From Gp7-AA10 sp035636095 (GTDB lineage Bacteria > Acidobacteriota > Thermoanaerobaculia > Gp7-AA8), in contig DASPZU010000066.1 of assembly GCA_035636095.1 (NCBI GenBank), forward strand, positions 1 through 64,000: a DNA stretch of 64,000 nt, in the 5' to 3' direction. Positions 34,050 through 42,572 of the stretch are shown here, one piece after another. The translations under genes and the position numbers were made by a program. The notes under the pieces were generated by a model that was not told the origin of the DNA, did not search any database, and saw only the letters and a list, made by a program, of their open reading frames with translations. The first letter of the stretch is position 1; every line of letters starts with the position of its first letter.

Positions 34050-34970
34050 ATGCCGGAGTGGCTGCTCCTCATCCATCAACTTCCACCGACCCCAAACTAT
34101 CTGCGCGTAAAGGTCGCCCGTCGCATGCAGCGAATCGGCGCGGTGGCGATCAAGAACACTGTCTACGCACTTCCGGCGACCGAGAGCGCTCTCGAGGATT
34201 TCCAGTGGACCGTGCGCCAGATTCGCGCGGACGGCGGCGAAGCGAATCTGTTCGAGGCTCGAGTCATCGAAGGGCTGAGCGACGGCGAGATTCAGCAGCT
34301 CTTCAACGCCGCTCGCGATGAGGACTACGAGGCGATCGCATCCGAAGCGCGCTCGCTCGATCGAGAAGACGGGCAGCGACTGGCGCTCGACATCGTGCGG
34401 CTGAGAAAACGCATTGCCGACGTGCAATCGATCGATTTCTTCGGCGCGCCGAAGGGGCAGCTCGCCGTTGCAGTCTTAGAAGAGCTCGCACGATCCATCG
34501 AAGAGCCGACGCAAGCGTCGTCGGAAGCAGAACGCAGCGAGACCTATCGCGACCGGACTTGGGTGACCCGCGCGGGCGTGCACGTCGATCGTATGGCAAG
34601 CGCATGGCTGATCCGCCGTTTTGTCGATCCGGAGGCGCGCTTCAAATTCGTGACGGAGAAACAATATGCGCCCAAAGACGGTGAGGTGCGCTTCGACATG
34701 TTCAACGCTGAGTTCACGCATGAGGGTGATCGCTGCACGTTCGAAGTCCTGATCGATCGCATGAGCCTGGATGATCCCGCACTCCGCACGATCGCTGAAG
34801 TCGTCCACGACATCGATTTGAAAGAGGCGAAGTTCGATCGGCCCGAAACGTCGGGAATCGCAGTGATGGTCGCCAGCATCGCCATGGCGCATCGCGACGA
34901 TGAGGAGCGCATCGCGCGAGCCGCCGCCGTTTTGGAGGATTTGTATGTCTACTACCAAAAGAAGCGTTAG
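34050..34970 (+). CDS. chrB: Chromate resistance protein ChrB
   Basis: A 306-residue protein with both halves of ChrB: an N-terminal domain with the PaaX-like winged helix (WLLLIHQLPPTPNYLRVKVA, RRMQRIGAVAIKNTVYALP) and the C-terminal domain from about residue 165 (TWVTRAGVHVDRMASAWLIR, RRFVDPEARFKFV). ChrB is a chromate-sensing regulator or accessory factor for the ChrA efflux pump. No chrA is seen in this window. The next genes, a DUF1259 protein and a free ChrB C-terminal domain, are probably cotranscribed. Confidence 0.92.
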   Translation: MPEWLLLIHQLPPTPNYLRVKVARRMQRIGAVAIKNTVYALPATESALEDFQWTVRQIRADGGEANLFEARVIEGLSDGEIQQLFNAARDEDYEAIASEARSLDREDGQRLALDIVRLRKRIADVQSIDFFGAPKGQLAVAVLEELARSIEEPTQASSEAERSETYRDRTWVTRAGVHVDRMASAWLIRRFVDPEARFKFVTEKQYAPKDGEVRFDMFNAEFTHEGDRCTFEVLIDRMSLDDPALRTIAEVVHDIDLKEAKFDRPETSGIAVMVASIAMAHRDDEERIARAAAVLEDLYVYYQKKR

Positions 34971-34999
34971 GCGGGATGATCCCGCAGAAGGAGAGCTTG

Positions 35000-35875
35000 A
35001 TGCGCATGTTCAAATCCATCTTGTCAATGTTGGCCCTGTTCGCTCTTGCCGCCGCCACGACGAAGGAAGATTGGAAAGATGTCGAAGCTGCACTCGGGCG
35101 GGTTGGCACAAAGCAACCTGACGGCGCCTATAAAGTGAGCTTTCCGCGCGGCGATCTCTCAGTGACCGCGGACGGCGTCGCCATCAAACCCGCGCTGGCC
35201 CTCGGGTCATGGGCGGCGTTCAGTGAGAGCGGCGCTCACTCCATGGCGATGGGCGATCTCGTCCTGCTCGAATCCGAGGTCAATCCGGTAATCACTGAGC
35301 TGCAAAAAGGAGGGATGGAGGCCACCGCTATTCACAATCACCTGATCGGGGAGTCGCCGCGGGTGATGTATGTGCACTTCAGCGGCCACGGCGACGCGAC
35401 CGCCATTGCGCGAACGCTGCACAACGCGCTCGCCATGACGAAGACGCCGATGGGACCGCCGGCTGCACCCGCCGCCGCGCAACTCGATCTTCCGACCTCC
35501 GATCTCGATCGAATCATGGGCCATCCCGGCAAGGCCAATGGCGGCGCATATCAGTTCGGCATTCCTCGCGTGGAGAAGATCACCGAGCATGGAATGACCA
35601 TCCCGGCATCCATGGGCTTGGCGACCGCCATCAATTTTCAGCCAACCGGCAATGGTCGAGCGGCGATATCGGGCGATTTCGTGTTGGTTGCATCCGAAGT
35701 CAACCCCGTGATACGCGCGCTGCAGGCTGGCGGGATCGCCGTGACCGCGTTGCACAGCCACATGCTGGAAGAACAGCCGCGGCTCTTCTTCATGCACTTC
35801 TGGGCAAACGACGACGCGAGCAAACTGGCGACCGCACTGCGGTCGGCGCTCGATCGCATGCACGTCAAAAAATGA
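35000..35875 (+). CDS. LppY/LpqO family (DUF1259) exported protein, duplicated domain
   Basis: A 291-residue protein with signal peptide (SMLALFALAAATTKEDW). Two copies of DUF1259 follow: KVSFPRGDLSVTADGVAIKP ... SEVNPVITELQKGGMEATAI and QFGIPRVEKITEHGMTIPAS ... SEVNPVIRALQAGGIAVTAL, each ending in a His-rich HNHL/HSHM and YVHF/FMHFW. AAGGAG before the ATG at 35000 fixes the start. The gene is often found with chrB; its biochemical role is not known. Confidence 0.9.
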   Translation: MRMFKSILSMLALFALAAATTKEDWKDVEAALGRVGTKQPDGAYKVSFPRGDLSVTADGVAIKPALALGSWAAFSESGAHSMAMGDLVLLESEVNPVITELQKGGMEATAIHNHLIGESPRVMYVHFSGHGDATAIARTLHNALAMTKTPMGPPAAPAAAQLDLPTSDLDRIMGHPGKANGGAYQFGIPRVEKITEHGMTIPASMGLATAINFQPTGNGRAAISGDFVLVASEVNPVIRALQAGGIAVTALHSHMLEEQPRLFFMHFWANDDASKLATALRSALDRMHVKK

Positions 35876-36309
35876 AGTGGGTCACGCGCAGTCGGATCCA
35901 CGTCAACCGCACCGCGACGGCGTGGCTGATCCGTCGGTTCATCGATCCGGGTGCGGAGATCGCATTCGTCGCGCCGGAGGAAGTCGCCGCGGTTCAGCAG
36001 CGGGACAATGCCATCGGCTTCGACGCACCGGGATCGCGATACCCGCATCAGGATGAACGCGGGAGGTGCTCGTTCGAACAGCTCGTCGATGAGCACTTCC
36101 CCGGCGACATCGCACTGAAGCGCCTGGCGCTCATCGTCCACGGCGCCGACTTTCCGAAAGAGATCGACATCACGCCAGAGTCCGCAGGCTTATGGGCCGT
36201 CAGCCAGGGATTTGGCGATCAGGTGGCCAAAGACGACGCCGAAATCGTCGACCGCGCATCCTTTATTTATGACGCGCTGCTCGTGCATCTGAGACGACGA
36301 AGCGTTTGA
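35872..36309 (+). CDS. Stand-alone ChrB C-terminal-domain protein
   Basis: A 145-residue protein equal to the second half of ChrB: WVTRSRIHVNRTATAWLIRR, FIDPGAEIAFVAPEEVA, and IVHGADFPKEIDITPESAGL. It overlaps the LppY/LpqO gene by four bases. It shares the RxxxHxxRxAxAWLIRRF pattern with ChrB at 34050, so the cluster holds a full ChrB and a second free copy of its C-terminal domain. Confidence 0.88.
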   Translation: MKWVTRSRIHVNRTATAWLIRRFIDPGAEIAFVAPEEVAAVQQRDNAIGFDAPGSRYPHQDERGRCSFEQLVDEHFPGDIALKRLALIVHGADFPKEIDITPESAGLWAVSQGFGDQVAKDDAEIVDRASFIYDALLVHLRRRSV

Positions 36310-36346
36310 AAGAAGCCCGTTCGGTATGTTATGAGTGCCGCCCATC

Positions 36347-36757
36347 ATGAACTGGAAATTGATTTTCGGATTGTCGCTCTTCGGGCTGGCCATGGCCATC
36401 GCCACCGTGTTCGTGATTCCGTCGAATATCGAGCCCATCTTCTGGCTCGTCATCTTCATCGTATGCGCCGTGCTCATCGCGCGAAATCTATCGGCGCGCC
36501 ATTTTCTTCACGGCCTGCTGGTGGGCATCGTCAATAGTATCTGGGTGACCGGAGCCCACATCCTGTTTTTCTCGGCCTACATCGCGAACCATCCGAAAGA
36601 AGCGGCGATGATGAAAAACATGCCCCTACCGAACTCGCCGCAATTGATGATGGCGCTGACCGGCCCCGTGGTCGGGGCTGTGTCAGGCATCGTGTTGGGA
36701 TTATTTGCCTTCATCGCGAGCAAATTCATTCGCCCGCGGCGCGCCTCGTCAACCTAA
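36347..36757 (+). CDS. Small integral membrane protein, unknown function
   Basis: A 136-residue protein with four predicted helices: LIFGLSLFGLAMAIATVFVI, FWLVIFIVCAVLIA, FLHGLLVGIVNSIWVTGAHI and GPVVGAVSGIVLGLFAFIAS. Relatives are annotated only as membrane proteins. A GTG at 36335 is a possible earlier start. It ends just inside a convergent gene (9-base overlap). Confidence 0.65.
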   Translation: MNWKLIFGLSLFGLAMAIATVFVIPSNIEPIFWLVIFIVCAVLIARNLSARHFLHGLLVGIVNSIWVTGAHILFFSAYIANHPKEAAMMKNMPLPNSPQLMMALTGPVVGAVSGIVLGLFAFIASKFIRPRRASST

Positions 36758-37039
36758 CTGGATCGTCTCGAGTTTCGAATCTGCTTTCGGGATCAGCGAC
36801 TGATAGAAGGCCTTCAGCTCGGGTTGTGACCAGCCATTGAACATTCCGTCGCCGACATATTTCAGATCGTCGAGCATCACGATGACGCCTTTGCTCTGAT
36901 CGCATTTGATCTCCATCCGCCAACCACCGCGGACATGCTCGAGGGAAAGGCAACGCGCACCGGTGACCGTCGGTTTTTGGGCGAGCGAGGGGAGGGCAAC
37001 CAGAATCAGAATGAGGACACCGAGGGCAGTGCGTTTCAT
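36749..37039 (-). CDS. Small secreted protein, unknown function
   Basis: A 96-residue protein with signal peptide (TALGVLILILVALPSLAQ). The mature part has two cysteines (ARCLSLE and EIKCDQS), which may form a disulfide, and ends LIPKADSKLETIQLG. AAGGAG lies nine bases before the ATG at 37039. No family recognised. Confidence 0.6.
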   Translation of the reverse strand: MKRTALGVLILILVALPSLAQKPTVTGARCLSLEHVRGGWRMEIKCDQSKGVIVMLDDLKYVGDGMFNGWSQPELKAFYQSLIPKADSKLETIQLG

Positions 37040-37041
37040 TC

Positions 37042-37239
37042 TTATTTTCTCCTTCTCGAATAAGTACAAGGGATCGGGGAGGAAAGTTGGAGGCGCGCTG
37101 ATCTCGTTGTGCCCGTTTGGGTTACAGCAACGGCGCGGACATGAGTCTTGACCGTCTCCGGCGAAATGCCGATCTCGCTTCCGATGGCCCGCTGGGAGAG
37201 TCTGCCAATGTGAGGATCATGGCAGCTGATGAGTCTCAT
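37042..37239 (-). pseudogene. LuxR-type helix-turn-helix fragment
   Basis: On the minus strand IGRLSQRAIGSEIGISPETV then KTHVRAV reads as the DNA-binding helix-turn-helix of a NarL/LuxR regulator (compare LSNREIAxxLxISxxTVKxH). No receiver or other domain is left and the sequence before and after is not coding-like. A remnant. Confidence 0.55.
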
Positions 37240-37530
37240 GGATGTCGAGGATTACGCAGGAGCGATCGGCCAGTGTCATCGCGTCCTGCGCGATGGCGGT
37301 GCGCCGGTCTCGCATTGGATTCGCGATGGGTTTGAACGCGTCGCGTGGCAGGACAAGATCGCAAAACAATTCCGCGCGCCGGTGCTGCGTCGTCATCGCC
37401 GTTGGAGCACTACATCACTGGTGCGCTGCGTGCAGGACTCATCCTCCAGGAATTGCGGATGTCGACGCGTTTTGAAAAAATCGCCCGCGTACCCTATTTT
37501 CTTTTCATGCCATGGCTAAAAAACAGATGA
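37215..37530 (+). pseudogene. SAM-dependent methyltransferase remnant (frameshifted)
   Basis: MDVEDYAGAIGQCHRVLRDG matches the post-motif region of class I methyltransferases, then FERVAWQDKIAKQFRA. After about 37395 the same protein continues in another frame (PLEHYITGALRAGLILQELR, FEKIARVPYFLFMPWLK). One missing base near 37396-37402 restores the frame. The N-terminal SAM-binding half is absent. The end overlaps the start of the cytochrome gene. With the LuxR fragment it shows the gap 37040-37511 to be decayed DNA. Confidence 0.7.
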
Positions 37531-37838
37531 TTACTACGACGTCGTTGGCACTCTTGCTCGTCTGCAGCGCTGCCCTGGCCGATGCCGGCCCCGACGGCGG
37601 CGCGATTTACAAAACGAATTGCGCAATTTGTCATGGCGTTGACGGCAAGGGCCAGACGCCCGTCGGCCGATCGCTGAAAGTCAAGGACCTCGGCTCGGCG
37701 GAGGTGCAGAAGCTGAGCAATGCCGAAATGCAGAAGGTCATCGCTGACGGCAAGGGAACGATGCCTGCTTTCAAGGATAAGCTCGATCAAGCCAGAATCG
37801 ATGCCCTCATCGCCTTTATTCGGACATTGAAGAAGTAA
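37512..37838 (+). CDS. Class I c-type cytochrome
   Basis: A 108-residue exported cytochrome. The signal peptide ends at SAALADA; the haem motif is CAICHG; the Met ligand lies in GKGTMPAFKDKL. The C-terminal helix IDALIAFIRTLKK completes the fold. It would carry electrons in the periplasm. A short hairpin (37844-37859) follows the stop. Confidence 0.93.
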   Translation: MAKKQMITTTSLALLLVCSAALADAGPDGGAIYKTNCAICHGVDGKGQTPVGRSLKVKDLGSAEVQKLSNAEMQKVIADGKGTMPAFKDKLDQARIDALIAFIRTLKK

Positions 37839-37843
37839 CAGAC

Positions 37844-37859
37844 CTACCCCGACGGGTAG
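37844..37859. terminator. Weak hairpin after cytochrome gene
   Basis: CTACCC-CGAC-GGGTAG is a 6-bp perfect stem starting five bases after the cytochrome stop, with only a short pyrimidine stretch (CTTTCT) behind it. It could slow or end transcription, but lacks a clear T-run. Confidence 0.3.
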
Positions 37860-37951
37860 CTTTCTGCCCATCCGACGACGCTCAAAAGACCACCCGATCG
37901 CAGATCGTCTGACAGCGTTCGCGTCTCCACAATGCATGGTGGAGGCAGAAC

Positions 37952-39187
37952 ATGAACATCAAGAAACTCACACTGACATTGTTTGCGATGGAATTGCTCG
38001 CGTCGGTCCCGGCGCAGGCGCAGCTCAAGGTCTCCGACTCGGAGACTTCCAAGCTGTTCATCATCCTCAACACCGTTGGCACGGCGCAGGCGCTGCATCA
38101 GGCCAATGCGTTCGACTCCAAAGGAACGGACCTCGGCAGGCTGTCCTACGGAATGCAGACGGCATACGGCGACCTGGGATTTCTCGGACAGTTCGGCAAA
38201 AAGCAGGAAGTCGAGGTTTACTTCGATCTCTACCTCGCCAGCCGTAACCATCCCTCGACCACGTACGGGAATCAAGGCTATCTCCTCGTGAAGGATGTGC
38301 CGGAGAACCTGCAGTCGCTGAGCTTTCTGAAGCCGATCTTCAAGCGTGTCGATCTGAAAGCGGGCGCGTTCCTGGTCGACTTCGGCGATCAGCAGGAGTG
38401 GCGCTCGAACAACGCGTTGGTCCAGAAGAATCCTCTGGTCGGCAACTTCGTGATCGATCCGAATTTTGTCTCGGTCGGTATGCAGGCGATGAGCAAACCC
38501 GGACGCTTCGGATGGGTGGCCGCAGTTTCCAACGGCACCAACACGGAAGATTTCAACAGCGGGCGCGGTAATGCCATCAATGGAAAGCTTTTCGCGTATC
38601 CGATCAAGCCGCTGCGTCTCTCCGGCTCGTTCTATCGCGTCAACCACGACCAATCGTCCACCAGCCGCGCCACCCTCTTCTCCGGCAACAGAAGCGGTGA
38701 ACGTTACGGCGCGGTGTTAGGCGGCGGACAGGCGCCTGGCGACGTGCTCCCGAACACCGGCAAAGACCTGGCCGCATTTCAGGGCGACGTGACTTATGAC
38801 TCGGCAACCATCCCGGTGAAGTTGTACGCCCATTATGGTGTGACGCGCGACAACGATGTGAATGGCCCGGCGCCCGGAACACCGAGAGAGCGTTGGTCGT
38901 ACTACGCCGGGCAAGGAGTCTACAAGATCACGCCGACTCTTTATGGCGCGGTGCGCTACAGCGGCGCAAACGCAAACAAGATCGCGGGCCTCAGCTCGGA
39001 CGGAAAGGTCAACCGCCTGCAAATCGGAGGTGGCCTCTGGATGACCAGGAACCTGCTGGCCAAGGTCGAATACGTCAATCAGAAATACAGCGGGTTTGCA
39101 AACGGTGTCGTGCTCAACAATGGCATCGCGGCCTGGCGCAACCCGAGCTTCAAGGGCGTTGTCTCTGAAGTCAGCTTTGCGTTCTGA
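37952..39187 (+). CDS. Porin-like outer-membrane beta-barrel protein
   Basis: A 411-residue protein with signal peptide (ending PAQAQ) and a series of amphipathic strands rich in aromatic residues and glycine, ending in VSEVSFAF; a terminal Phe is the mark of outer-membrane barrels. No known porin family was recognised with certainty. A GGTGGAGG ribosome-binding site precedes the ATG. It lies 12 bases upstream of yceI-type genes and is probably transcribed with them. Confidence 0.75.
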   Translation: MNIKKLTLTLFAMELLASVPAQAQLKVSDSETSKLFIILNTVGTAQALHQANAFDSKGTDLGRLSYGMQTAYGDLGFLGQFGKKQEVEVYFDLYLASRNHPSTTYGNQGYLLVKDVPENLQSLSFLKPIFKRVDLKAGAFLVDFGDQQEWRSNNALVQKNPLVGNFVIDPNFVSVGMQAMSKPGRFGWVAAVSNGTNTEDFNSGRGNAINGKLFAYPIKPLRLSGSFYRVNHDQSSTSRATLFSGNRSGERYGAVLGGGQAPGDVLPNTGKDLAAFQGDVTYDSATIPVKLYAHYGVTRDNDVNGPAPGTPRERWSYYAGQGVYKITPTLYGAVRYSGANANKIAGLSSDGKVNRLQIGGGLWMTRNLLAKVEYVNQKYSGFANGVVLNNGIAAWRNPSFKGVVSEVSFAF

Positions 39188-39199
39188 GAGGGTAATGCC

Positions 39200-39805
39200 A
39201 TGAAAACGAAAACACTGATCGTCCTTCTGATGGTGGCAACCATTGTGGCGGCCACCGAACGCGCTCGCTTCGTTCCGGCATCGAACAGCACGGTCAGGAT
39301 CACCGGCACATCGACGCTGCATGAGTGGGCGATGGAAGGCACAACGATCAACGGAGGCATCGAGATCGCTCCTGAGATCGCATCCGATCCGACTGATGCA
39401 AACTCATGGAAGAGCAACGAGCCACTCCAGGTCTCGGTCACGATTCCGGTAAGTACGCTGAAGAGCGATCACGATCGCATGACCAACATCATGCGCGACG
39501 CCATGAAGGCCGCCAAATATCCCGACATCCGATACCAGCTCATCGAAGCTGATCCGCCGGAAGGTCGTTCCGATCACTTCACGATCAAGACGAAAGGCAA
39601 ACTCACAATCAGTGGTGTAACGCGCGACATCGAGATGAACGTGGTCGCGACGCGCGATGCCGGCGACCGCTTCACGCTCGCCGGCGAGGCGCCGATCCGC
39701 ATGACCGACTTCGGCATCACGCCGCCGATCACGATGCTCGGTGCTCTCAAGACCGGCGATCAGGTCAAGGTCGCATTCCGTTGGATCGTTGATCGGGTGC
39801 AATGA
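39200..39805 (+). CDS. YceI-family lipid-binding protein
   Basis: A 201-residue exported protein. A signal peptide (ending VAAT) is followed by the YceI lipocalin-like barrel: RITGTSTLHEWAMEGTTING, VSTLKSDHDRMTNIMRDAMK, YPDIRYQLIE and GKLTISGVTRDIEMNVVATR. YceI proteins bind isoprenoid lipids in the periplasm. The stop overlaps the start of a second YceI-like gene. Confidence 0.9.
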   Translation: MKTKTLIVLLMVATIVAATERARFVPASNSTVRITGTSTLHEWAMEGTTINGGIEIAPEIASDPTDANSWKSNEPLQVSVTIPVSTLKSDHDRMTNIMRDAMKAAKYPDIRYQLIEADPPEGRSDHFTIKTKGKLTISGVTRDIEMNVVATRDAGDRFTLAGEAPIRMTDFGITPPITMLGALKTGDQVKVAFRWIVDRVQ

Positions 39806-40479
39806 CCATGAACTCTCTGATGTGCTTTGCGGCAACGGCCGCGATGCTTTGCGCAACGAACGGTGTCGCGACGACGACACGCCTGACTGTCGCACCGCGA
39901 AGCACGCTTCTTCTCCAGGGCTCGTCGAATCTCGCCAAGTGGCGCTGTAGCGGCTCGACTCTCAATGGCTCCATGTACGTCGCTGCCCCGATCGAGAAGA
40001 TCAATGCGGTCATCGATCGTATCGAGGAGGGGGACGTCGGAGCATGGATGTCCGAACCGGCCGCCGCAACGTTTCCGCAACCGCGATTCGAGCTGACAAT
40101 CCCGATTGAAGCATTGCGCTGCACAGGCGGCCGGCCGATGGAACGCGATCTGGTCGCAGCGCTGAAGGCGGCACATTATCCCGACATCACTTTCCGCTTC
40201 GTGAGGCTCAAGGGCGGCGTGGAACACGACATCGACCGTCATTTGTATCGCGTGGTGATCCTCGGTGAGATCTCGCTCGCCGGAACCACGCGCGATGTGG
40301 AAATTGTCGCGACGGCGGAGCGGCTGGCATCAGACCGCTTTCGAATCCAGGCTGCGCTGCCCCTTCGCATGACCGATTTCGGCGTCAATCCTCCGCGCGC
40401 GCTCCTTGGCCTCCTGCGTGCCGCCGATGACTTGACGGTGGAGATGGACCTTTTCCTTCAGGTCGACAGCCATGCTTGA
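39802..40479 (+). CDS. Second, divergent YceI-family protein
   Basis: A 225-residue exported protein and a distant paralogue of the gene before it: SSNLAKWRCSGSTLNGSMYV, PIEALRCTGGRPMERDLVAA, HYPDITFRFV and GEISLAGTTRDVEIVATAER. Two cysteines near the strands may form a disulfide. It overlaps the kinase gene by eight bases, so the YceI pair and the sensory pair share one operon. Confidence 0.85.
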   Translation: MTMNSLMCFAATAAMLCATNGVATTTRLTVAPRSTLLLQGSSNLAKWRCSGSTLNGSMYVAAPIEKINAVIDRIEEGDVGAWMSEPAAATFPQPRFELTIPIEALRCTGGRPMERDLVAALKAAHYPDITFRFVRLKGGVEHDIDRHLYRVVILGEISLAGTTRDVEIVATAERLASDRFRIQAALPLRMTDFGVNPPRALLGLLRAADDLTVEMDLFLQVDSHA

Positions 40480-41890
40480 CAGCGTGCCGGAGGTATTCGG
40501 GATCCACCCGGCGATGCCACCTGATGCACAATCGGCGGTGGCAAATGCCAGACTGGATATGGACCTGAAGCGACTTCGATGGATTGCGGTCGCGGCACCG
40601 CTGATGATCGTGATCGCGCTGGAGGTGATCCGCGCAGCGACGGCGGGTGAAGTTCCGTTGCAGACGCGTTTGGTGCTCGATGCAGTCGTGGTGGTTGCCT
40701 TCGCAATCTTCGGCGTTGTCATGGTGCGCGCGATTGGAGACATCAATGAGCAGCTCAAGCGCCAGAATCGCGAGCTGCTCGCCCTTCACAGCGCTGGTCT
40801 CGACGTGGCGGCCGAGCTCTCGCTCGATGCAGTATTGAAAAAAGTGGTCGATCAGGCGCGCAACCTCGTCGGCGCCAAGTACGGAGCACTCTCTGTGGTC
40901 GATGCAGAGCAGGGTCGAATCAAATCATTCTTGACCTCCGGGATCACGCCCGAGGAGCGCGAAGCGATCGGACCGCCTCCTGTCGGCCACGGCGTTCTCG
41001 GGGTGGTGTTGCACGAGGGTCAGCGACTTCGACTCGAAGATATCGCCAAGCATCCGCGCTCGGTCGGTTTCCCTGCGAATCATCCGATGATGCGCACGCT
41101 GCTCGCTGTTCCGATCACCTGCAAGAGTCCTTTCGTCGGCAATCTTTATCTGGCCGAGAAAGAAAATGACGAGCGATTCACCGACGATGACGAGAAGACG
41201 CTCGAGCGCTTCGCAGTGCAGGCAGCCATCGCGATCGACAACGCGCATTTGCATCAGCAAGTCGGCGATCTGGCGGTTGCTCAAGAGCGCCTGAGAATCG
41301 CACACGAGATGCATGACGGCATCGCGCAGGTCTTGGGGTATGTAAACACGAAAGTCCAGGCGGCCAACGAATACCTGCGCCGCGGAAAGAACGAGGAGGC
41401 AAGTGGCCAGCTTCGAGAGCTGGCCGTTGCGGCTCGAGAAGCGTATGGCGACGTTCGTGAGGCGATCGTCGATTTGCGAACGTTGCCCAGTCCGCAGCAA
41501 TCGTTCGCTGATGCAATGCGGGAGTACATCAATCGATGGAAAGAACAGACAGGCATCAGCACTCACGTCACGATCGATGGTGACCTTTCATTGAACGCCG
41601 GCGCGGAGCTGCAGCTCGTCCGCATCATTCAGGAATCGCTGGCCAACGTCCGCAAGCATGCCCGGGCTACGACCGCGACCGTCGACGTGCGCCGGCGCGA
41701 TGGTGGACTCGAAGTCACAATTGCCGACGATGGAATCGGATTCAATCCCGGTGCGCGCGGGCGAGGCGATTTCCCTCAATTCGGTCTGCCGACAATGCAG
41801 GAACGTGCGGCGACCATCGGGGGCAAATTGGAAATTGAAAGCCGCCCTGGACGCGGCACGACCGTTCGTCTGCACATGCCGCTAACCTGA
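40472..41890 (+). CDS. Membrane sensor histidine kinase (NarX-like) with GAF domain
   Basis: A 472-residue kinase. Two membrane helices (LRWIAVAAPLMIVIALEVI and LVLDAVVVVAFAIFGVVMV) enclose a very short outer loop. A GAF domain (about 110-255: VGAKYGALSVVDAEQGRIKS) and HisKA_3 follow, with phosphorylated His281 in AHEMHDGIAQ, then HATPase_c with N-box ESLANVRKHARA and DDGIGFNPG. The short loop means it probably senses through GAF (redox, NO or a ligand) rather than outside. The regulator gene is 16 bases downstream. Confidence 0.92.
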   Translation: MLDSVPEVFGIHPAMPPDAQSAVANARLDMDLKRLRWIAVAAPLMIVIALEVIRAATAGEVPLQTRLVLDAVVVVAFAIFGVVMVRAIGDINEQLKRQNRELLALHSAGLDVAAELSLDAVLKKVVDQARNLVGAKYGALSVVDAEQGRIKSFLTSGITPEEREAIGPPPVGHGVLGVVLHEGQRLRLEDIAKHPRSVGFPANHPMMRTLLAVPITCKSPFVGNLYLAEKENDERFTDDDEKTLERFAVQAAIAIDNAHLHQQVGDLAVAQERLRIAHEMHDGIAQVLGYVNTKVQAANEYLRRGKNEEASGQLRELAVAAREAYGDVREAIVDLRTLPSPQQSFADAMREYINRWKEQTGISTHVTIDGDLSLNAGAELQLVRIIQESLANVRKHARATTATVDVRRRDGGLEVTIADDGIGFNPGARGRGDFPQFGLPTMQERAATIGGKLEIESRPGRGTTVRLHMPLT

Positions 41891-41906
41891 GTCATACTTC
41901 AATCCA

Positions 41907-42572
41907 ATGCGCATCGTGATCGCCGACGACCACTCGCTGTTTCGCGACGGCCTGAAGAGCCTCTTGCAGGCTGAAGGGCACGAGGTCATCGGCGAGGCGC
42001 GCGACGGCGTGGAGGCAGTCGAGCTCACAAAACGGTTGCATCCGGAGGTTGTTCTGATGGACCTGAGCATGCCGCGCATGGACGGCCTGGCCGCAACCCG
42101 GACGCTGGTCAGCGAAATGCCGGGGGTGAAGGTCATCATCCTGACCGCCTCCGACGACGACGCGAAGTTGTTCGACGCCATCAAAGCGGGCGCGCAGGGA
42201 TATCTGTTAAAAAATCTCGAGGCCGACGATTTCTTCTCGCTGCTCGATCGTGCCAGTCATGGCGAGCCGGCACTGACTCCGAACCTCGCGCGAAAATTGC
42301 TGCAGGAATTCGCGAAGCCTGAAGCTGCGCCGAGTACCGAGAATCCCGATGCGCTCACCGAGCGCGAACGCGAAGTTCTGGAGCTGATGGTCGAAGGGGT
42401 CACGTCGAATCGTAAGCTCGCGAGACGCCTCAACGTGAGCGAGAACACGGTGAAGTTTCACGTGCGCAACATCCTCGACAAGTTGCGACTCCATACCCGC
42501 GCCGAGGCAGTCGGTTACGCGCTGCGCAAGAAAATCGTCGATCCGCGCGGAAGCGGCCATGAACGTTCATGA
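41907..42572 (+). CDS. NarL-family response regulator
   Basis: A 221-residue regulator: receiver with IADDHSLFRDGLKSLLQAEG, phospho-acceptor Asp52 (VVLMDLSMPRMDG) and Lys in GYLLKNLEADDF; LuxR helix-turn-helix LTEREREVLELMVEG with VSENTVKFHVRNILDKLRLH. It is paired with the kinase upstream, and its end overlaps the RIC-type gene by 14 bases. Confidence 0.93.
   Translation: MRIVIADDHSLFRDGLKSLLQAEGHEVIGEARDGVEAVELTKRLHPEVVLMDLSMPRMDGLAATRTLVSEMPGVKVIILTASDDDAKLFDAIKAGAQGYLLKNLEADDFFSLLDRASHGEPALTPNLARKLLQEFAKPEAAPSTENPDALTEREREVLELMVEGVTSNRKLARRLNVSENTVKFHVRNILDKLRLHTRAEAVGYALRKKIVDPRGSGHERS

Noticed and set aside
37215..37530. Third selenoprotein-like break
   Set aside because: The break in the methyltransferase is a frame change, not an in-frame TGA, and half of the gene is missing.
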